From positions 62,001-126,000 of the forward strand of contig CAWGXG010000005.1 of the NCBI GenBank assembly GCA_963826505.1: a DNA stretch of 64,000 nucleotides, written 5' to 3'. A program made the position numbers and the translations under genes. The notes under the pieces were generated by a model, which had not been told where the DNA came from, did not search any database, and saw nothing but the letters and a program-made list of their open reading frames with translations. This stretch comes from CAWGXG01 sp963826505 (lineage in GTDB: Bacteria > Chloroflexota > Anaerolineae > Aggregatilineales > Aggregatilineaceae). Below, piece by piece: positions 20,701 through 29,104 of this stretch (positions are counted from its first letter, which is position 1; the number at the start of each line of letters is the position of its first letter).

Positions 20701-21570
20701 AAGTGGTGTTATCGCCCATTGCGGAGAATATTAGCGGGTTGTTGGGCGTAGTGTGCAGTTTACGTGACATCACCCCACGCAAGCAGTTGGAAGCGCAGCT
20801 TCGCCAAATACTCGCTCATGAGATGGAACTCAGTGAACTCAAATCGCGCTATGTGTCGATGGCGGCCCACGATTTGCGCAACCCGCTGGCCGTTATTCAA
20901 AGCGCAGTCGATATGATTTCAGCATTACGGTGAACGATTGACCGATGAACAGAAACAAACCAGGTACGACGGCATTCGAGACAGTATAAAGGTCATGGTC
21001 GAGATGCTCGACGACATCCTGACCATTGGGCACGTTGAATCCGGCAAGCTCGCATTCGATCCCGCGCCGCTCGACGTAATCGCGTTCTGTCAAAACCTGA
21101 TGGCGGAGGCACGACAGACTATTGGCGCCACCCAGATCATCGATTTTTCGAGCCAGGGGGCCTGCGACACCGCATGCCTGGATGCGAAGCTGTTGCGGCA
21201 CATTTTAGGAAACCTGCTCTCGAATGCGCTTAAGTATTCGCCTGACGACAGTACGGTAACGTTTCGTATCACCTGCGAGACAGATCAGATCACATTCTGC
21301 ATTCGGGACCAGGGCATCGGTATCCCCGAAGCCGACCAGGCGCGCCTGTTTGAAACCTTTCACCGCGCCCAGAATGTCGGTAAAACGCCGGGGACCGGAC
21401 TCGGGTTAGCCATTGTCAGGCAATCGGTCGATCTGCACGGCGGTACGATCGTTTGCGAAAGTCACGAAGATCAGGGAACGATGTTTATTGTGGTTTTGCC
21501 GACGATTGCGGGTTCTCCCGCAGGTGGGGATACTCCTCCAGGAAACAAGACTGACGGCGAACTCGATTAA
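17793..21570 (+). pseudogene. hybrid histidine kinase split by a +1 frameshift (REC-PAS3-GAF2-PAS-HisKA-HATPase)
   Basis: The first frame (17793-20933) encodes a receiver with D63, PAS domains at about 140-265, 270-395 and 396-515, two GAF domains (about 525-685 and 690-865), a PAS (about 885-1000), and the start of HisKA with H1026 in AAHDLRNP. It then stops after DMISALR. The rest of HisKA and the whole ATPase domain (NLLSNALKYSP, DQGIGIP, GTGLGLAI) follow in another frame to 21570. Comparison with the paralogue at 2360 (DIIHHYSDRLT) shows that removing one base near 20922 restores DMISHYGERLT. As assembled, the product has no ATPase domain. Everything else is well preserved, so this is either very recent damage or a sequence error. 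Confidence 0.85.
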
Positions 21571-21688
21571 GCAAAGCGGTCATGGCATAGAGTTTGGCGA
21601 AAGTCGATGAACGCGTTTGAGGGCGTAGTCTGTTAACATGCAGGTGGGTCCTTCATTTGAAGCTGATACTACTCCGAAAATAAATGGA

Positions 21689-21872
21689 TCAAGCAGCGGC
21701 ACGAGGTTCGAGAGTAACCTTGTGCCCCAATGGCTCCAACCGTTTGATTAAGCGCCGTTCGGTTTGAGCTTGATTACGTTTGTCGAAGTAATCGACACCC
21801 AAGTCGACATAGGCTTTGCCATCGCGGATCATATGATAGACGATCACCAAGATAGAGCGTGCCACGGCCACC
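21689..21872 (-). pseudogene. C-terminal fragment of an IS110-family transposase
   Basis: About 60 codons on the minus strand read AVARSILVIVYHMIRDG, then YVDLGVDYFDKRN, QTERRLIKRLEPLGH and VTLEP before the stop. This order is the end of IS110-type transposases (the region after the serine-containing Tnp_20 domain). The frame is cut at 21872, exactly where the inverted repeat of the IS at 21873 begins, so that IS appears to have inserted into this gene. The upstream part is not found on the other side of the IS. Confidence 0.7.
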
Positions 21873-21897
21873 TGTGTCGGCTACTTGCGTCGTCCGA
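21873..21897 (+). repeat. left terminal inverted repeat of the IS
   Basis: It reads tgtgtcggctacttgcgtcg and continues for five more bases. It matches the inverted right end with two differences, at positions 4 and 5. Confidence 0.85.
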
Positions 21898-21911
21898 ACC
21901 GGTTGCTTCCC

Positions 21912-23046
21912 TCACGCAGCCCATTGGTAGTCATGGTGTAAGCCTCCCAGAATCGGAATGCGTCGGAGTTGAGACAGTGGTGGCACGACCGATGGCGGCA
22001 GACTGGATGGAATGGGAATCTGCCCGTTAAGGCCTTGATGGGGACGCGCACGCTGGAAGTACCGGACATACTCCTTGACCTTACGCCGCAGATGACGCTC
22101 ACCCAGAATCAAGATGTGATCCAGTAGTTCACGTCTGACGCTGCCCATGAAGCGCTCGCAGATGGCATTGGCTCTGGGGGCTTCGACAGGCGTGTGGATC
22201 ACATCAATTCCAGATCCTTCAGCGACACGTTCGAACTGGTTGCCAACCTTGCCGTCATTGTCGCAGATCAAAAAGCGCGGACCTTCCCCAAAGGGCGTGG
22301 CATTCCATACTTGCTGCGCCACCCACTCATCGATTGGATTGCGCGTCACCCCGGCATGCACGACCCGTCGTGACCCCAGTTCGACCATGAACAAGACATA
22401 GATCGTGCGGAAGAACACGTCATAGATCTGCACAAAATCACACGCCCAGATCTCGTCCACGTGATTGGCCAGAAACGTCCCCAGGTCTGACCTTTGCGTT
22501 CGGGCGGCAGACCGCGGCGCGCCTGACGCATGTACTTCTGCACCGTGCGTTTGGCGACCTTGAATCCCAATTTGAGTAACTCGTCCCGAATCCGCGGCGA
22601 ACCCCACAACCGATTCTTGACGGCCATCTCTTTGATCAACGCAATGGCCTTGGGCGATATCCGTGTCTTGCGCGGTTGGCCCTGCAACTTCCTGCGCCAG
22701 AACAACCGAAACCCTTGCCGATGCCACTTCGTCAACGTGTCCGGTTTCACGAGGTGTAGTGCATCCTTCCATCCACGCGGTTACTCTCCAGCATCACCAA
22801 CACACGCCGATCATGTCGCGTAATCGATGGTCGCCCCGTATTCTGACGCTTGAGCACTATCACCTGCTGGCGTAGAAACGCGTTTTCGGCAATAAGTTCC
22901 AGTTTGCTGCGCACCAGATCGGTTACCACACCAGTGATCTGACGATCCGGAGCCGGTTTGTTCCATTCTTCCCCCTTGGTTTCGATCTGTTGAATGCCAC
23001 GTGTGATCAGTTGTTTGCCTGCGTTCCAGAGTTGACGCCAGTTCAT
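21912..23046 (-). pseudogene. frameshifted rve/DDE transposase of the IS
   Basis: Three minus-strand frames carry consecutive parts. From 23046, the N-terminal helix-turn-helix part runs from MNWRQLWNAGKQLITRG through LIAENAFLRQQVIVLKRQ. From about 22750, a second frame gives PDTLTKWHRQGFRLFWRRK and WGSPRIRDELLKLGFKVAK. From about 22490, a third gives the integrase core with IWACDFVQIYD (first Asp), FLICDNDGKVGNQF (second Asp), ANAICERFMGSVRRE (Glu) and RPHQGLNGQIP. The catalytic D, D and E are all present but are in a frame separated from the N-terminus by two breaks. It probably encodes an inactive product. Confidence 0.8.
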
Positions 23047-23133
23047 CGTAGGTATCCTTTTCAGGAGAGGGGGGAGACGACTTAGGCTGTGATCTCAGGC
23101 GAGGATTATACTTGGTACAGGCGAAAAATCACG

Positions 23134-23158
23134 TCGGACGACGCAAGTAGCCGGGACA
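23134..23158 (-). repeat. right terminal inverted repeat of the IS
   Basis: On the minus strand it begins tgtcccggctacttgcgtcg. The same end, with a two-base difference, closes the truncated copy at 1400. Confidence 0.85.
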
Positions 23159-23317
23159 TGGAGCAACTTGCCCCCTCACTCTTACCCACTCACTAACCTC
23201 AAGATCTCACCCTGCTTGCCCCCTGAACGCATACCTTTGCCCACTTGATCTCGGTATTCATTTTTTGCAACAAAACCAAATGAGGTGAGATCACATATTC
23301 TCAGCATCAGAAACAGA

Positions 23318-24070
23318 TCACACTTTGAAACGAAACCGATCCCCGCGCAGAAGGGTTTTTACATATTCGATCGGTTCGCACTCCCCCATCACGCGCGCCC
23401 GCAACAAAAACAGCGGGGCCCCGGGACGGATGTTGAGATGTTTGGCTTCCCAGGCATTGGCCGTCGCCAACTCCAGCGTCTTCTCAGACGATACGGCGTG
23501 CAAACCATAATGTGTACCCAGCAATTCATACAGAGAAACGTGCTCTAGTTCGAGGGCGTCCAAACCAGGGCAGCGGCCCAGACTCAAGAAAGAAGTTTCG
23601 AGGGCAACCGGAACGTCGTTGGAAAAACGCAGACGGACGAGCGCCAACACCGGATCGTCGGCAGGCACATCCAACTCTCGGGCCAGCCGCGCAGTGGCAG
23701 GAACCGTCTTCACTTCAATGACTCGCGCGCTGGGTTGAAGCCCCAATGCACGCATACGTTCGGTAAAACTCGATACGTCCACCAACTGCCGCTCAATCTT
23801 CGGAGTGGCGACAAATGTCCCCTTCCCGGCACGGCGCACCAAGCGTCCCTCTTGAACCATTTCCGCGATTGCGCGCCGAACAGTGATGCGCCCTACCTCG
23901 TAACGATCCACCAGTTCCAGTTCTGTCGGAAACTGATCCCCAGGTTTCAACCCTCCGGTCTGGATGAACTCACACAGTTCATCATAGATTTGCAGATAGA
24001 GAGGCTTCGAACTTTCACGACTGAGAACTGGGGTCGCAATCACGTCACTCAAGGTAGGTTTCTTCGGCAC
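23318..24070 (-). CDS. GntR-family regulator with UTRA ligand domain
   Basis: This has 250 residues. The winged helix (about 20-90) contains the GntR signature, with KPLYLQIYDEL, PTELELVDRYEVGRITVRRA and RLVRRAGKGTFV. The C-terminal UTRA domain (about 105-245) senses a small metabolite, usually a sugar phosphate or related intermediate, and releases the repressor from DNA. It is the last gene of the minus-strand unit with hyuB, hyuA and the deglycase, 12 bases after hyuB, so it is probably autoregulated from the promoter near 29040. By analogy with FrlR/FraR in enteric Amadori operons, its inducer may be a fructosyl-amino-acid phosphate; this is inference. Confidence 0.9.
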   Translation of the reverse strand: MPKKPTLSDVIATPVLSRESSKPLYLQIYDELCEFIQTGGLKPGDQFPTELELVDRYEVGRITVRRAIAEMVQEGRLVRRAGKGTFVATPKIERQLVDVSSFTERMRALGLQPSARVIEVKTVPATARLARELDVPADDPVLALVRLRFSNDVPVALETSFLSLGRCPGLDALELEHVSLYELLGTHYGLHAVSSEKTLELATANAWEAKHLNIRPGAPLFLLRARVMGECEPIEYVKTLLRGDRFRFKV

Positions 24071-24081
24071 AAAAGAACTCC

Positions 24082-25857
24082 TTATGTCTGCGCGCCAGAG
24101 CGTTTGGCCTCCCGCTTCTGTCGTGTCCGTTCCTTATCGATACCACTGCGATCAGCAGTCAGAACCACTCCATAAACATCCAGGGCCGCGTCCAGAGATA
24201 CTTTCCCCTCGACGACGTCGCGCAGCACGGACTGAGGATCGCGCTCCAACGGCGAACCATAGCCGCCAGAACCAGGGGTTCGCACACTAACCACATCTTC
24301 CGCCATTAATCTTACATTGGACACCTTCGAACTCAAAACTTCCCCTGATCCATCGACGCGCTGCAGCAAATATTGTCCTGTGGCTCCTGCCAGCCCGCCA
24401 TTAATGCCCCAGGGTTCGATGACCTGGCGATCGGCCAGGCCCGAAAAAGTGACGTTGTCATGCAACGCGCATACATCCCGCTGAATGCCGAGTCCGCCAC
24501 GGTAGAGCCCGGCCCCACCCGAGTTTGTGCGGAAGGCATAGCGCTCGACCAACAAGGGGTATTCGCGTTCGAGCGCTTCAACCGCGAGATTGGACGTGTT
24601 CGTCATGTGGACCTGTACGCCACTCAGCCCATCGCCATGGGCATGCGCGCCCTGCCCGCCCGCGACCGTCTCCAGGTAGACGTAAAAGTTGTCAGTCTTT
24701 GGGTGGATTCCGGAGAAGGTTGCTGTGGTCACGCTGCTATTGCTGGCGGCAAGAACACGCTCAGGAGCGGCAGCGGCCATCGCGCCGAAGAAGGCATCTG
24801 CGATACGCTGGCATGTATCAATCCGTTCGCCTACCGGTGCCGGCGCGGCGCAGTTCACGATACTCCTCTCAGGCGCGATGACTCGCAGCGCGCGGTAAAT
24901 GCCATGATTGGACGGTATCGTTGGTCCCACCAATGCCTTGAAGCAGTAAAAGATCGTCGCCAGTGTGCCGTTTATCGGCACATTGATCGGCCCGGAGACC
25001 TGCGGGCTGGACCCCGCGAAATCCACCACAGCGGCGTCACCCTCGATGGTGACAGTCACCTTGATAGGCACCGGCTGCCCGACGTGAATCCCGTCATCAT
25101 CCAGATAGTCTGTAAATGTGTACGCTCCTGAAGGCAGCTTGGCGATGCTTGCCCGCATCATCGTGGCGGCATAGTCCAACAGCGCCCCCAGGTTATGGGT
25201 ATAGGTGGGCACTCCATAGCGTGTCACGACTTCAGCCAGACGACGCGCCCCCACGCGGTTGGCCGCAATTTGTGCAGCGAGATCGCCTTCACGCTCGGCC
25301 GGGGTTCGGCTGTTGAGCGCGATGAAATCTATCACGTCCTGAATGACGTTCCCTCGCTCGCACAAACGCACCAGCGGCAGCCGAATGCCCTCTTGAAAAA
25401 TACTCACGGCGTCGCCCGACGTGCTGCCAGGAACCTTGCCCCCTACATCGGCATGGTGCGCGATATTGGCCACGAATCCGACGAGCGTCTCGTCTGCATA
25501 CACCGGGGACACTACCGTGATATCTGGGAGATGTGTCCCCCCGCCTGAGTACGGATCGTTGGCGATGAACACGTCCCCCGGATGCAAATCGGCCCCCGGG
25601 TATTTTTTCAACACGGCTTCAACCGATCCCAGCAAAGACCCCAAATGCATCGGAATTTGTTCTGCCTGGGCGATCATCTGCCCTTCTGCGTCAAATACCG
25701 CGGTTGAGCAATCGCGCCGCTCTTTGATATTGGTGGAGTAGGCAGTGCGAATCAGCACGGCTCCCATCTCTTCAGCGACCGACAACAGCCGGTTACTGAG
25801 AATCTCCAGCGTAATCGCGTCCACCTGCGATGTTTCAGAGCCACGCTTAGCGGCCAT
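24082..25857 (-). CDS. hyuB: HyuB-type subunit of an ATP-dependent hydantoinase/5-oxoprolinase
   Basis: This has 591 residues, the usual family length. Family blocks include DAITLEILSNRLLSVAEEMG at the N-terminus, RDCSTAVFDAEGQMIAQAEQ, a VFIANDPYSGGGTHLPD metal/substrate loop, and a C-terminal TPGSGGYGSPLERDP. The start overlaps the hyuA stop by 11 bases, so the two subunits are translationally coupled and should form one complex. Family members open cyclic amides (N-methylhydantoin, 5-oxoproline) using ATP hydrolysed by the A subunit, or carboxylate acetone; sequence alone does not tell which. The neighbouring deglycase suggests an amino-acid-derived cyclic amide. The product is cytoplasmic. 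Confidence 0.93.
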   Translation of the reverse strand: MAAKRGSETSQVDAITLEILSNRLLSVAEEMGAVLIRTAYSTNIKERRDCSTAVFDAEGQMIAQAEQIPMHLGSLLGSVEAVLKKYPGADLHPGDVFIANDPYSGGGTHLPDITVVSPVYADETLVGFVANIAHHADVGGKVPGSTSGDAVSIFQEGIRLPLVRLCERGNVIQDVIDFIALNSRTPAEREGDLAAQIAANRVGARRLAEVVTRYGVPTYTHNLGALLDYAATMMRASIAKLPSGAYTFTDYLDDDGIHVGQPVPIKVTVTIEGDAAVVDFAGSSPQVSGPINVPINGTLATIFYCFKALVGPTIPSNHGIYRALRVIAPERSIVNCAAPAPVGERIDTCQRIADAFFGAMAAAAPERVLAASNSSVTTATFSGIHPKTDNFYVYLETVAGGQGAHAHGDGLSGVQVHMTNTSNLAVEALEREYPLLVERYAFRTNSGGAGLYRGGLGIQRDVCALHDNVTFSGLADRQVIEPWGINGGLAGATGQYLLQRVDGSGEVLSSKVSNVRLMAEDVVSVRTPGSGGYGSPLERDPQSVLRDVVEGKVSLDAALDVYGVVLTADRSGIDKERTRQKREAKRSGAQT

Positions 25858-27916
25858 CGCTGCCCCCCAACACTTCGATCAACAGGTTGCCAAAGATATC
25901 AACAGAACATGTGAGTCCTGGCGGCACCACCGTCGTGGAGTCCATCTGCTCAATGATTAGCGGGCCAACCAACCGGTCACCGGCGGCAAGTTGGGATCGC
26001 TCAAACAGCGGACAGGTCACAAACTGACTGGTTTCCTTGAAGAACACATCGCGCATGGATATCGGGGATGGGCCCGTTCCCGACCGCTGATGGATATGAG
26101 GCATAGGAGCTTTGGGCAGCTCACCGATCGCGGTCAGGCGGTAGTTCACGAATTCCACGGGCGCATTTGGACGCGCATAATCGTACAGCCGCGCGTGTTC
26201 GGCATGGAACCGCGCCACCAGATCGTCCAGTCCTTCTTCCGTCAGTTCGTCGAGTGTCACGGGCACCGCCAGCTCATAATTCTGACGCTGGTAACGCGCG
26301 TCGATCCAACGCATGAGGCGACGCTTGTCTGCGGGCACAGCTTCCTGATCGAGGACGCGTTGCCCTTCGGCATCGAGTTCTTCGAACAGAGCCACAATCT
26401 GCGGAAGCGCCTGCGCCGTGGGCGCGAGCGGCAAACTCCGCACATGATCGGTACGAATATCCGTCACCAGCAGGCCCAGCGAGCACAGCGTCCCTGGCGA
26501 CGGTGGAACCAGCACGCGCGGAATGCCCAATTCTTGCGCCACAGCCACCGCATGGAGCGGCCCCGCGCCACCAAATGCCATCAGCGTGAAATCGCGCGGA
26601 TCATACCCGCGCTCGACCGACACAAGCCGGGTCGCGCGTACCATGTTCGCGTTTACCACGTCGACAATTCCGCTGGCAGCTTCCACGGGTGACAGCCCGA
26701 CCAGGTCACAAATCGTCGTGCGGATGGCCGCTTCGGCAGCCGGGGTATCAAGCTGCATGCGCCCGCCCAGAATGCGCTTAGGATTCATGCGCCCCAGCAC
26801 AACATTCGCGTCGGTCATGGTGGCTTCGGTGCCGCCAAAGCCGTAACAGGCTGGGCCGGGATTGGCCCCGGCACTATGGGGTCCCACCTTGAGCGCCCCG
26901 CCCTCATCAATCCAGGCGATGGACCCACCGCCTGCCCCGATCGTGACAATGTCAAGCATTGGGATACGCGACGGCCAGCCCTCAATCGAGCGTTCGACGG
27001 ACATCAGCGGCTCCCCGGCATAAATCAGGCTGATGTCGGCGCTTGTCCCGCCCATATCGAGCGTGATCAAGTTGTCGAATCCCGCCAATTTGCCGATATA
27101 CGCCGCTGCGACAACCCCGGCGCTGGGGCCAGATAGCGCAGTCCGCACCGGGGCATGCACCGTTTCGCGGATTGAAAGTATGCCGCCGTTCGACTGCGTG
27201 ACGAATGGCGAGGTGTTGATCCCGGCCCGATCCACGGCTGCCTGGAAATTCTCCAGGTAACGTTTCATGATCGGGCCGAGATAGGCGTTGAGTACCGTCG
27301 TACTCAGACGAGGAAATTCGCGGAACTCCGGCACGATTTCGTGGGAGGCGGATACAAACGCCGCTGGAAAAATCTCTTGGATCGACTTCACCACAGCTTT
27401 TTCGTGGTCAGGGTTAAGGTAGGAAAACAGAAAACAGACCGCCACGGATTCCACGCCAGCGTCGCGGAGTTCGGCGATCGCCGCCCGCGCCGCCGCCGCA
27501 TTCAGCGGCTTGCGGATCGTGCCATCCGCGTAGATCCGTTCCTGAACCTCTTTGCGAAACTGGCCGGGCACCAGTGGAACCGGTTTTTCGCGCTGCAAGT
27601 CGTAGAGCGCAGGCCGCATTTGCCGTCCAATTTCGAGCAAATCGCGAAACCCTTCCGTGACCAACAACCCTGTCTTCGCGCCTTTGTGCTCGATCAACGC
27701 GTTGGTTGCGACGGTAGTGCCATGTGCCAGATAATCGACCAGCGCGTAATCCACGCCTTCGCGCTCCAACAGCGCGGTGATACCCGACATAATCGCCTGC
27801 GAAGGATCAGACGGGGTCGACAATACCTTATGAATTGCCGTGGTGTGCGTTTCCGCGTCGACCAGGGTTAGATCAGTGAAAGTCCCGCCAACGTCAACGC
27901 CTATCATATAACGCAT
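25847..27916 (-). CDS. hyuA: HyuA-type ATPase subunit of a hydantoinase/5-oxoprolinase
   Basis: This 689-residue protein has an actin-like ATPase fold. The N-terminal phosphate-binding block is GVDVGGTFTDLTLVD, followed by AHGTTVATNALIEHKGAKTG, a LSGPSAGVVAAAY motif, LDMGGTSADISLI and a GAGGGSIAWIDEGGALKVGP loop. These are diagnostic of HyuA/OplA N- and C-domains. It supplies ATP-driven activation of the amide carbonyl, with HyuB completing hydrolysis. It lies 30 bases after the deglycase gene and overlaps hyuB. Specificity (hydantoin, 5-oxoproline or other) cannot be read from sequence. Confidence 0.93.
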   Translation of the reverse strand: MRYMIGVDVGGTFTDLTLVDAETHTTAIHKVLSTPSDPSQAIMSGITALLEREGVDYALVDYLAHGTTVATNALIEHKGAKTGLLVTEGFRDLLEIGRQMRPALYDLQREKPVPLVPGQFRKEVQERIYADGTIRKPLNAAAARAAIAELRDAGVESVAVCFLFSYLNPDHEKAVVKSIQEIFPAAFVSASHEIVPEFREFPRLSTTVLNAYLGPIMKRYLENFQAAVDRAGINTSPFVTQSNGGILSIRETVHAPVRTALSGPSAGVVAAAYIGKLAGFDNLITLDMGGTSADISLIYAGEPLMSVERSIEGWPSRIPMLDIVTIGAGGGSIAWIDEGGALKVGPHSAGANPGPACYGFGGTEATMTDANVVLGRMNPKRILGGRMQLDTPAAEAAIRTTICDLVGLSPVEAASGIVDVVNANMVRATRLVSVERGYDPRDFTLMAFGGAGPLHAVAVAQELGIPRVLVPPSPGTLCSLGLLVTDIRTDHVRSLPLAPTAQALPQIVALFEELDAEGQRVLDQEAVPADKRRLMRWIDARYQRQNYELAVPVTLDELTEEGLDDLVARFHAEHARLYDYARPNAPVEFVNYRLTAIGELPKAPMPHIHQRSGTGPSPISMRDVFFKETSQFVTCPLFERSQLAAGDRLVGPLIIEQMDSTTVVPPGLTCSVDIFGNLLIEVLGGSDGR

Positions 27917-27946
27917 CGTACGAAGTCTCCTTGCCTGTGGCAGGAT

Positions 27947-28966
27947 CTAAAACGCGACTTTCCCCATATAGCGCCGCTCTGAAATGACGTGATTACGTTC
28001 CTGGCCGAGGTACCAGTTGAGCCATTGTAGGGGAAGGTGCAGCCCGAACGGGGCCAGCCACGGATGAAGCCCTGGCATATCAGCCAGATCGAATACTATC
28101 GTTTTAGCTCCGAATTTACGGGAGAACTCGAGCGCCCGCTCCGTGATTACACGTGATTCGTCCGAGCCGAGCAGGAATATCATCGGCAGACCAGGTTGGA
28201 CAATTTCGAAGGGTCCATGCTGGAATTCAGCCGCATTAAGTGACGCGGCATCGACCCACTGCATCTCGATCAGGTTGCAGATCGCGAACTGGTATGCCAA
28301 TCCAGCCGACAGGCCTGACCCCACTACATAATACTGATCGGCCTCGCGGAACTCGGCAGCCAATATCCGGCTGCGGGCCTCCGTCTGGACGCGGATTGCC
28401 TCCATCGCGTCCGGCAGCCCGGCTAGTTCCTCTCTCAGGATATCGCCTTCCGGCACCTGATCGCGCTGCACCAGGATTTCCTCGGCCAGCAGATAACCGA
28501 GCAGTAGTTTGGACAGGTTCGACGCAGGAGAGCTGTAGGTCAGCGTGTCGACCGATTTCTGCGCGAGCGGCGTGCCAGGCTGTGACAGCCCAACTACGGC
28601 CGCACCACGTGCCTCAGCAAGATCGTAAGCGAGCAGCAATTCTTCCGTGGTTCCAGAATGAGACCCAAGCACAACGGCGGCCCGCTCATTGAGGCGGGCC
28701 GGGGCACGATTGACAAATTCCCACCCGGAATATCGATCCACAGGCAGCGTAGAGAACCTATCCAGCAGCCATTTGGGGGGCAGAGTTGTCGCAAACGAAC
28801 CACCGCAGCCGACAAGATAGAGATGATCTAGTCCGCGCCGGAGCCAGCCGCGAACAACATCTGCTGCATGAGCCCATTCCCGATCCAAAATATCCGCCAT
28901 TCCATCGCGGACTATGGTGCCCTCCATATAATTCAGGGCCTGAGAGGGATTTGCCTGGTTGGTCAT
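27947..28966 (-). CDS. frlB: SIS-domain FrlB-like glycated amino-acid 6-phosphate deglycase
   Basis: ATG 28966 is chosen because it follows ggag by six bases; a TTG at 28978 is an alternative. The 339 residues contain two SIS (sugar isomerase) domains. The pattern follows FrlB/FraB: YLVGCGGSFATT, a SGWEFVNRAPARL block, a SHSGTTEE phosphosugar loop, EFQHGPFEIVQPGLP with the active-site His-Gly-Pro-X-Glu, then LLGSDESR and GLHPWLAPF near the end. FrlB and FraB cleave fructosyl-amino-acid 6-phosphate to glucose 6-phosphate and the free amino acid. The FrlD-like kinase at 32665 on the other arm supplies the phosphorylated substrate. It is the first gene of the unit running into hyuA, hyuB and the regulator. 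The exact amino acid is unknown. Confidence 0.85.
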   Translation of the reverse strand: MTNQANPSQALNYMEGTIVRDGMADILDREWAHAADVVRGWLRRGLDHLYLVGCGGSFATTLPPKWLLDRFSTLPVDRYSGWEFVNRAPARLNERAAVVLGSHSGTTEELLLAYDLAEARGAAVVGLSQPGTPLAQKSVDTLTYSSPASNLSKLLLGYLLAEEILVQRDQVPEGDILREELAGLPDAMEAIRVQTEARSRILAAEFREADQYYVVGSGLSAGLAYQFAICNLIEMQWVDAASLNAAEFQHGPFEIVQPGLPMIFLLGSDESRVITERALEFSRKFGAKTIVFDLADMPGLHPWLAPFGLHLPLQWLNWYLGQERNHVISERRYMGKVAF

Positions 28967-28979
28967 GAAGAACTCCAAA

Positions 28980-29007
28980 TGTCCTATTGTTCCATTTTGT
29001 CCTATTG
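28980..29007. promoter_or_regulatory. 10-bp direct repeat, candidate operator between the divergent operons
   Basis: The decamer tgtcctattg occurs at 28980-28989 and again at 28998-29007, an 18-base period that places both on roughly the same face of the DNA. It lies just downstream of the minus-strand -10 box and next to the deglycase ribosome site. Repression here would block the deglycase operon. The likely binder is the GntR regulator, but most GntR sites are palindromes, so this is tentative. Confidence 0.45.
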
Positions 29008-29019
29008 CGATTTTATGCT

Positions 29020-29048
29020 AGTATATGCGTAAAGCATGGCTCTGTCAA
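29020..29048 (-). promoter_or_regulatory. near-consensus sigma-70 promoter for the deglycase-hyuAB-gntR unit
   Basis: On the minus strand TTGACA (29043-29048) is followed after exactly 17 bases by TATACT (29020-29025), one mismatch from consensus. Transcription would start near 29013, about 47 bases before the deglycase ATG. A promoter this strong would normally need a repressor, consistent with the direct repeat just downstream. Confidence 0.7.
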
Positions 29049-29104
29049 ACCAGGATTGGGACGCGTTGGGTTGAAATTGTGGCTTAGAGACATGGGGTAC
29101 TACT

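Larger units (their letters stand above)
21873..23158 (-). mobile_element. 1286-bp IS element with 25-bp terminal inverted repeats
   Basis: The left end (21873-21897) and the reverse complement of the right end (23134-23158) agree at 23 of 25 positions and begin with TGT, so the element ends in CA. Between them lies one minus-strand transposase region with an rve-type DDE integrase core, as in IS3/IS481-like elements. No target-site duplication is obvious. The transposase is frameshifted, so the copy should be inactive without a helper. A second copy of its right end lies at 1183-1400 in the same orientation. Confidence 0.85.

Noticed and set aside
21873..23158. Target-site duplication for the IS
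   Set aside because: Flanking bases (ccacc left, tggag right) do not repeat; the element may have moved or its flanks rearranged.
24373..25131. 252-codon plus-strand frame opposite hyuB
   Set aside because: Antisense shadow in a GC-rich gene; no domain.
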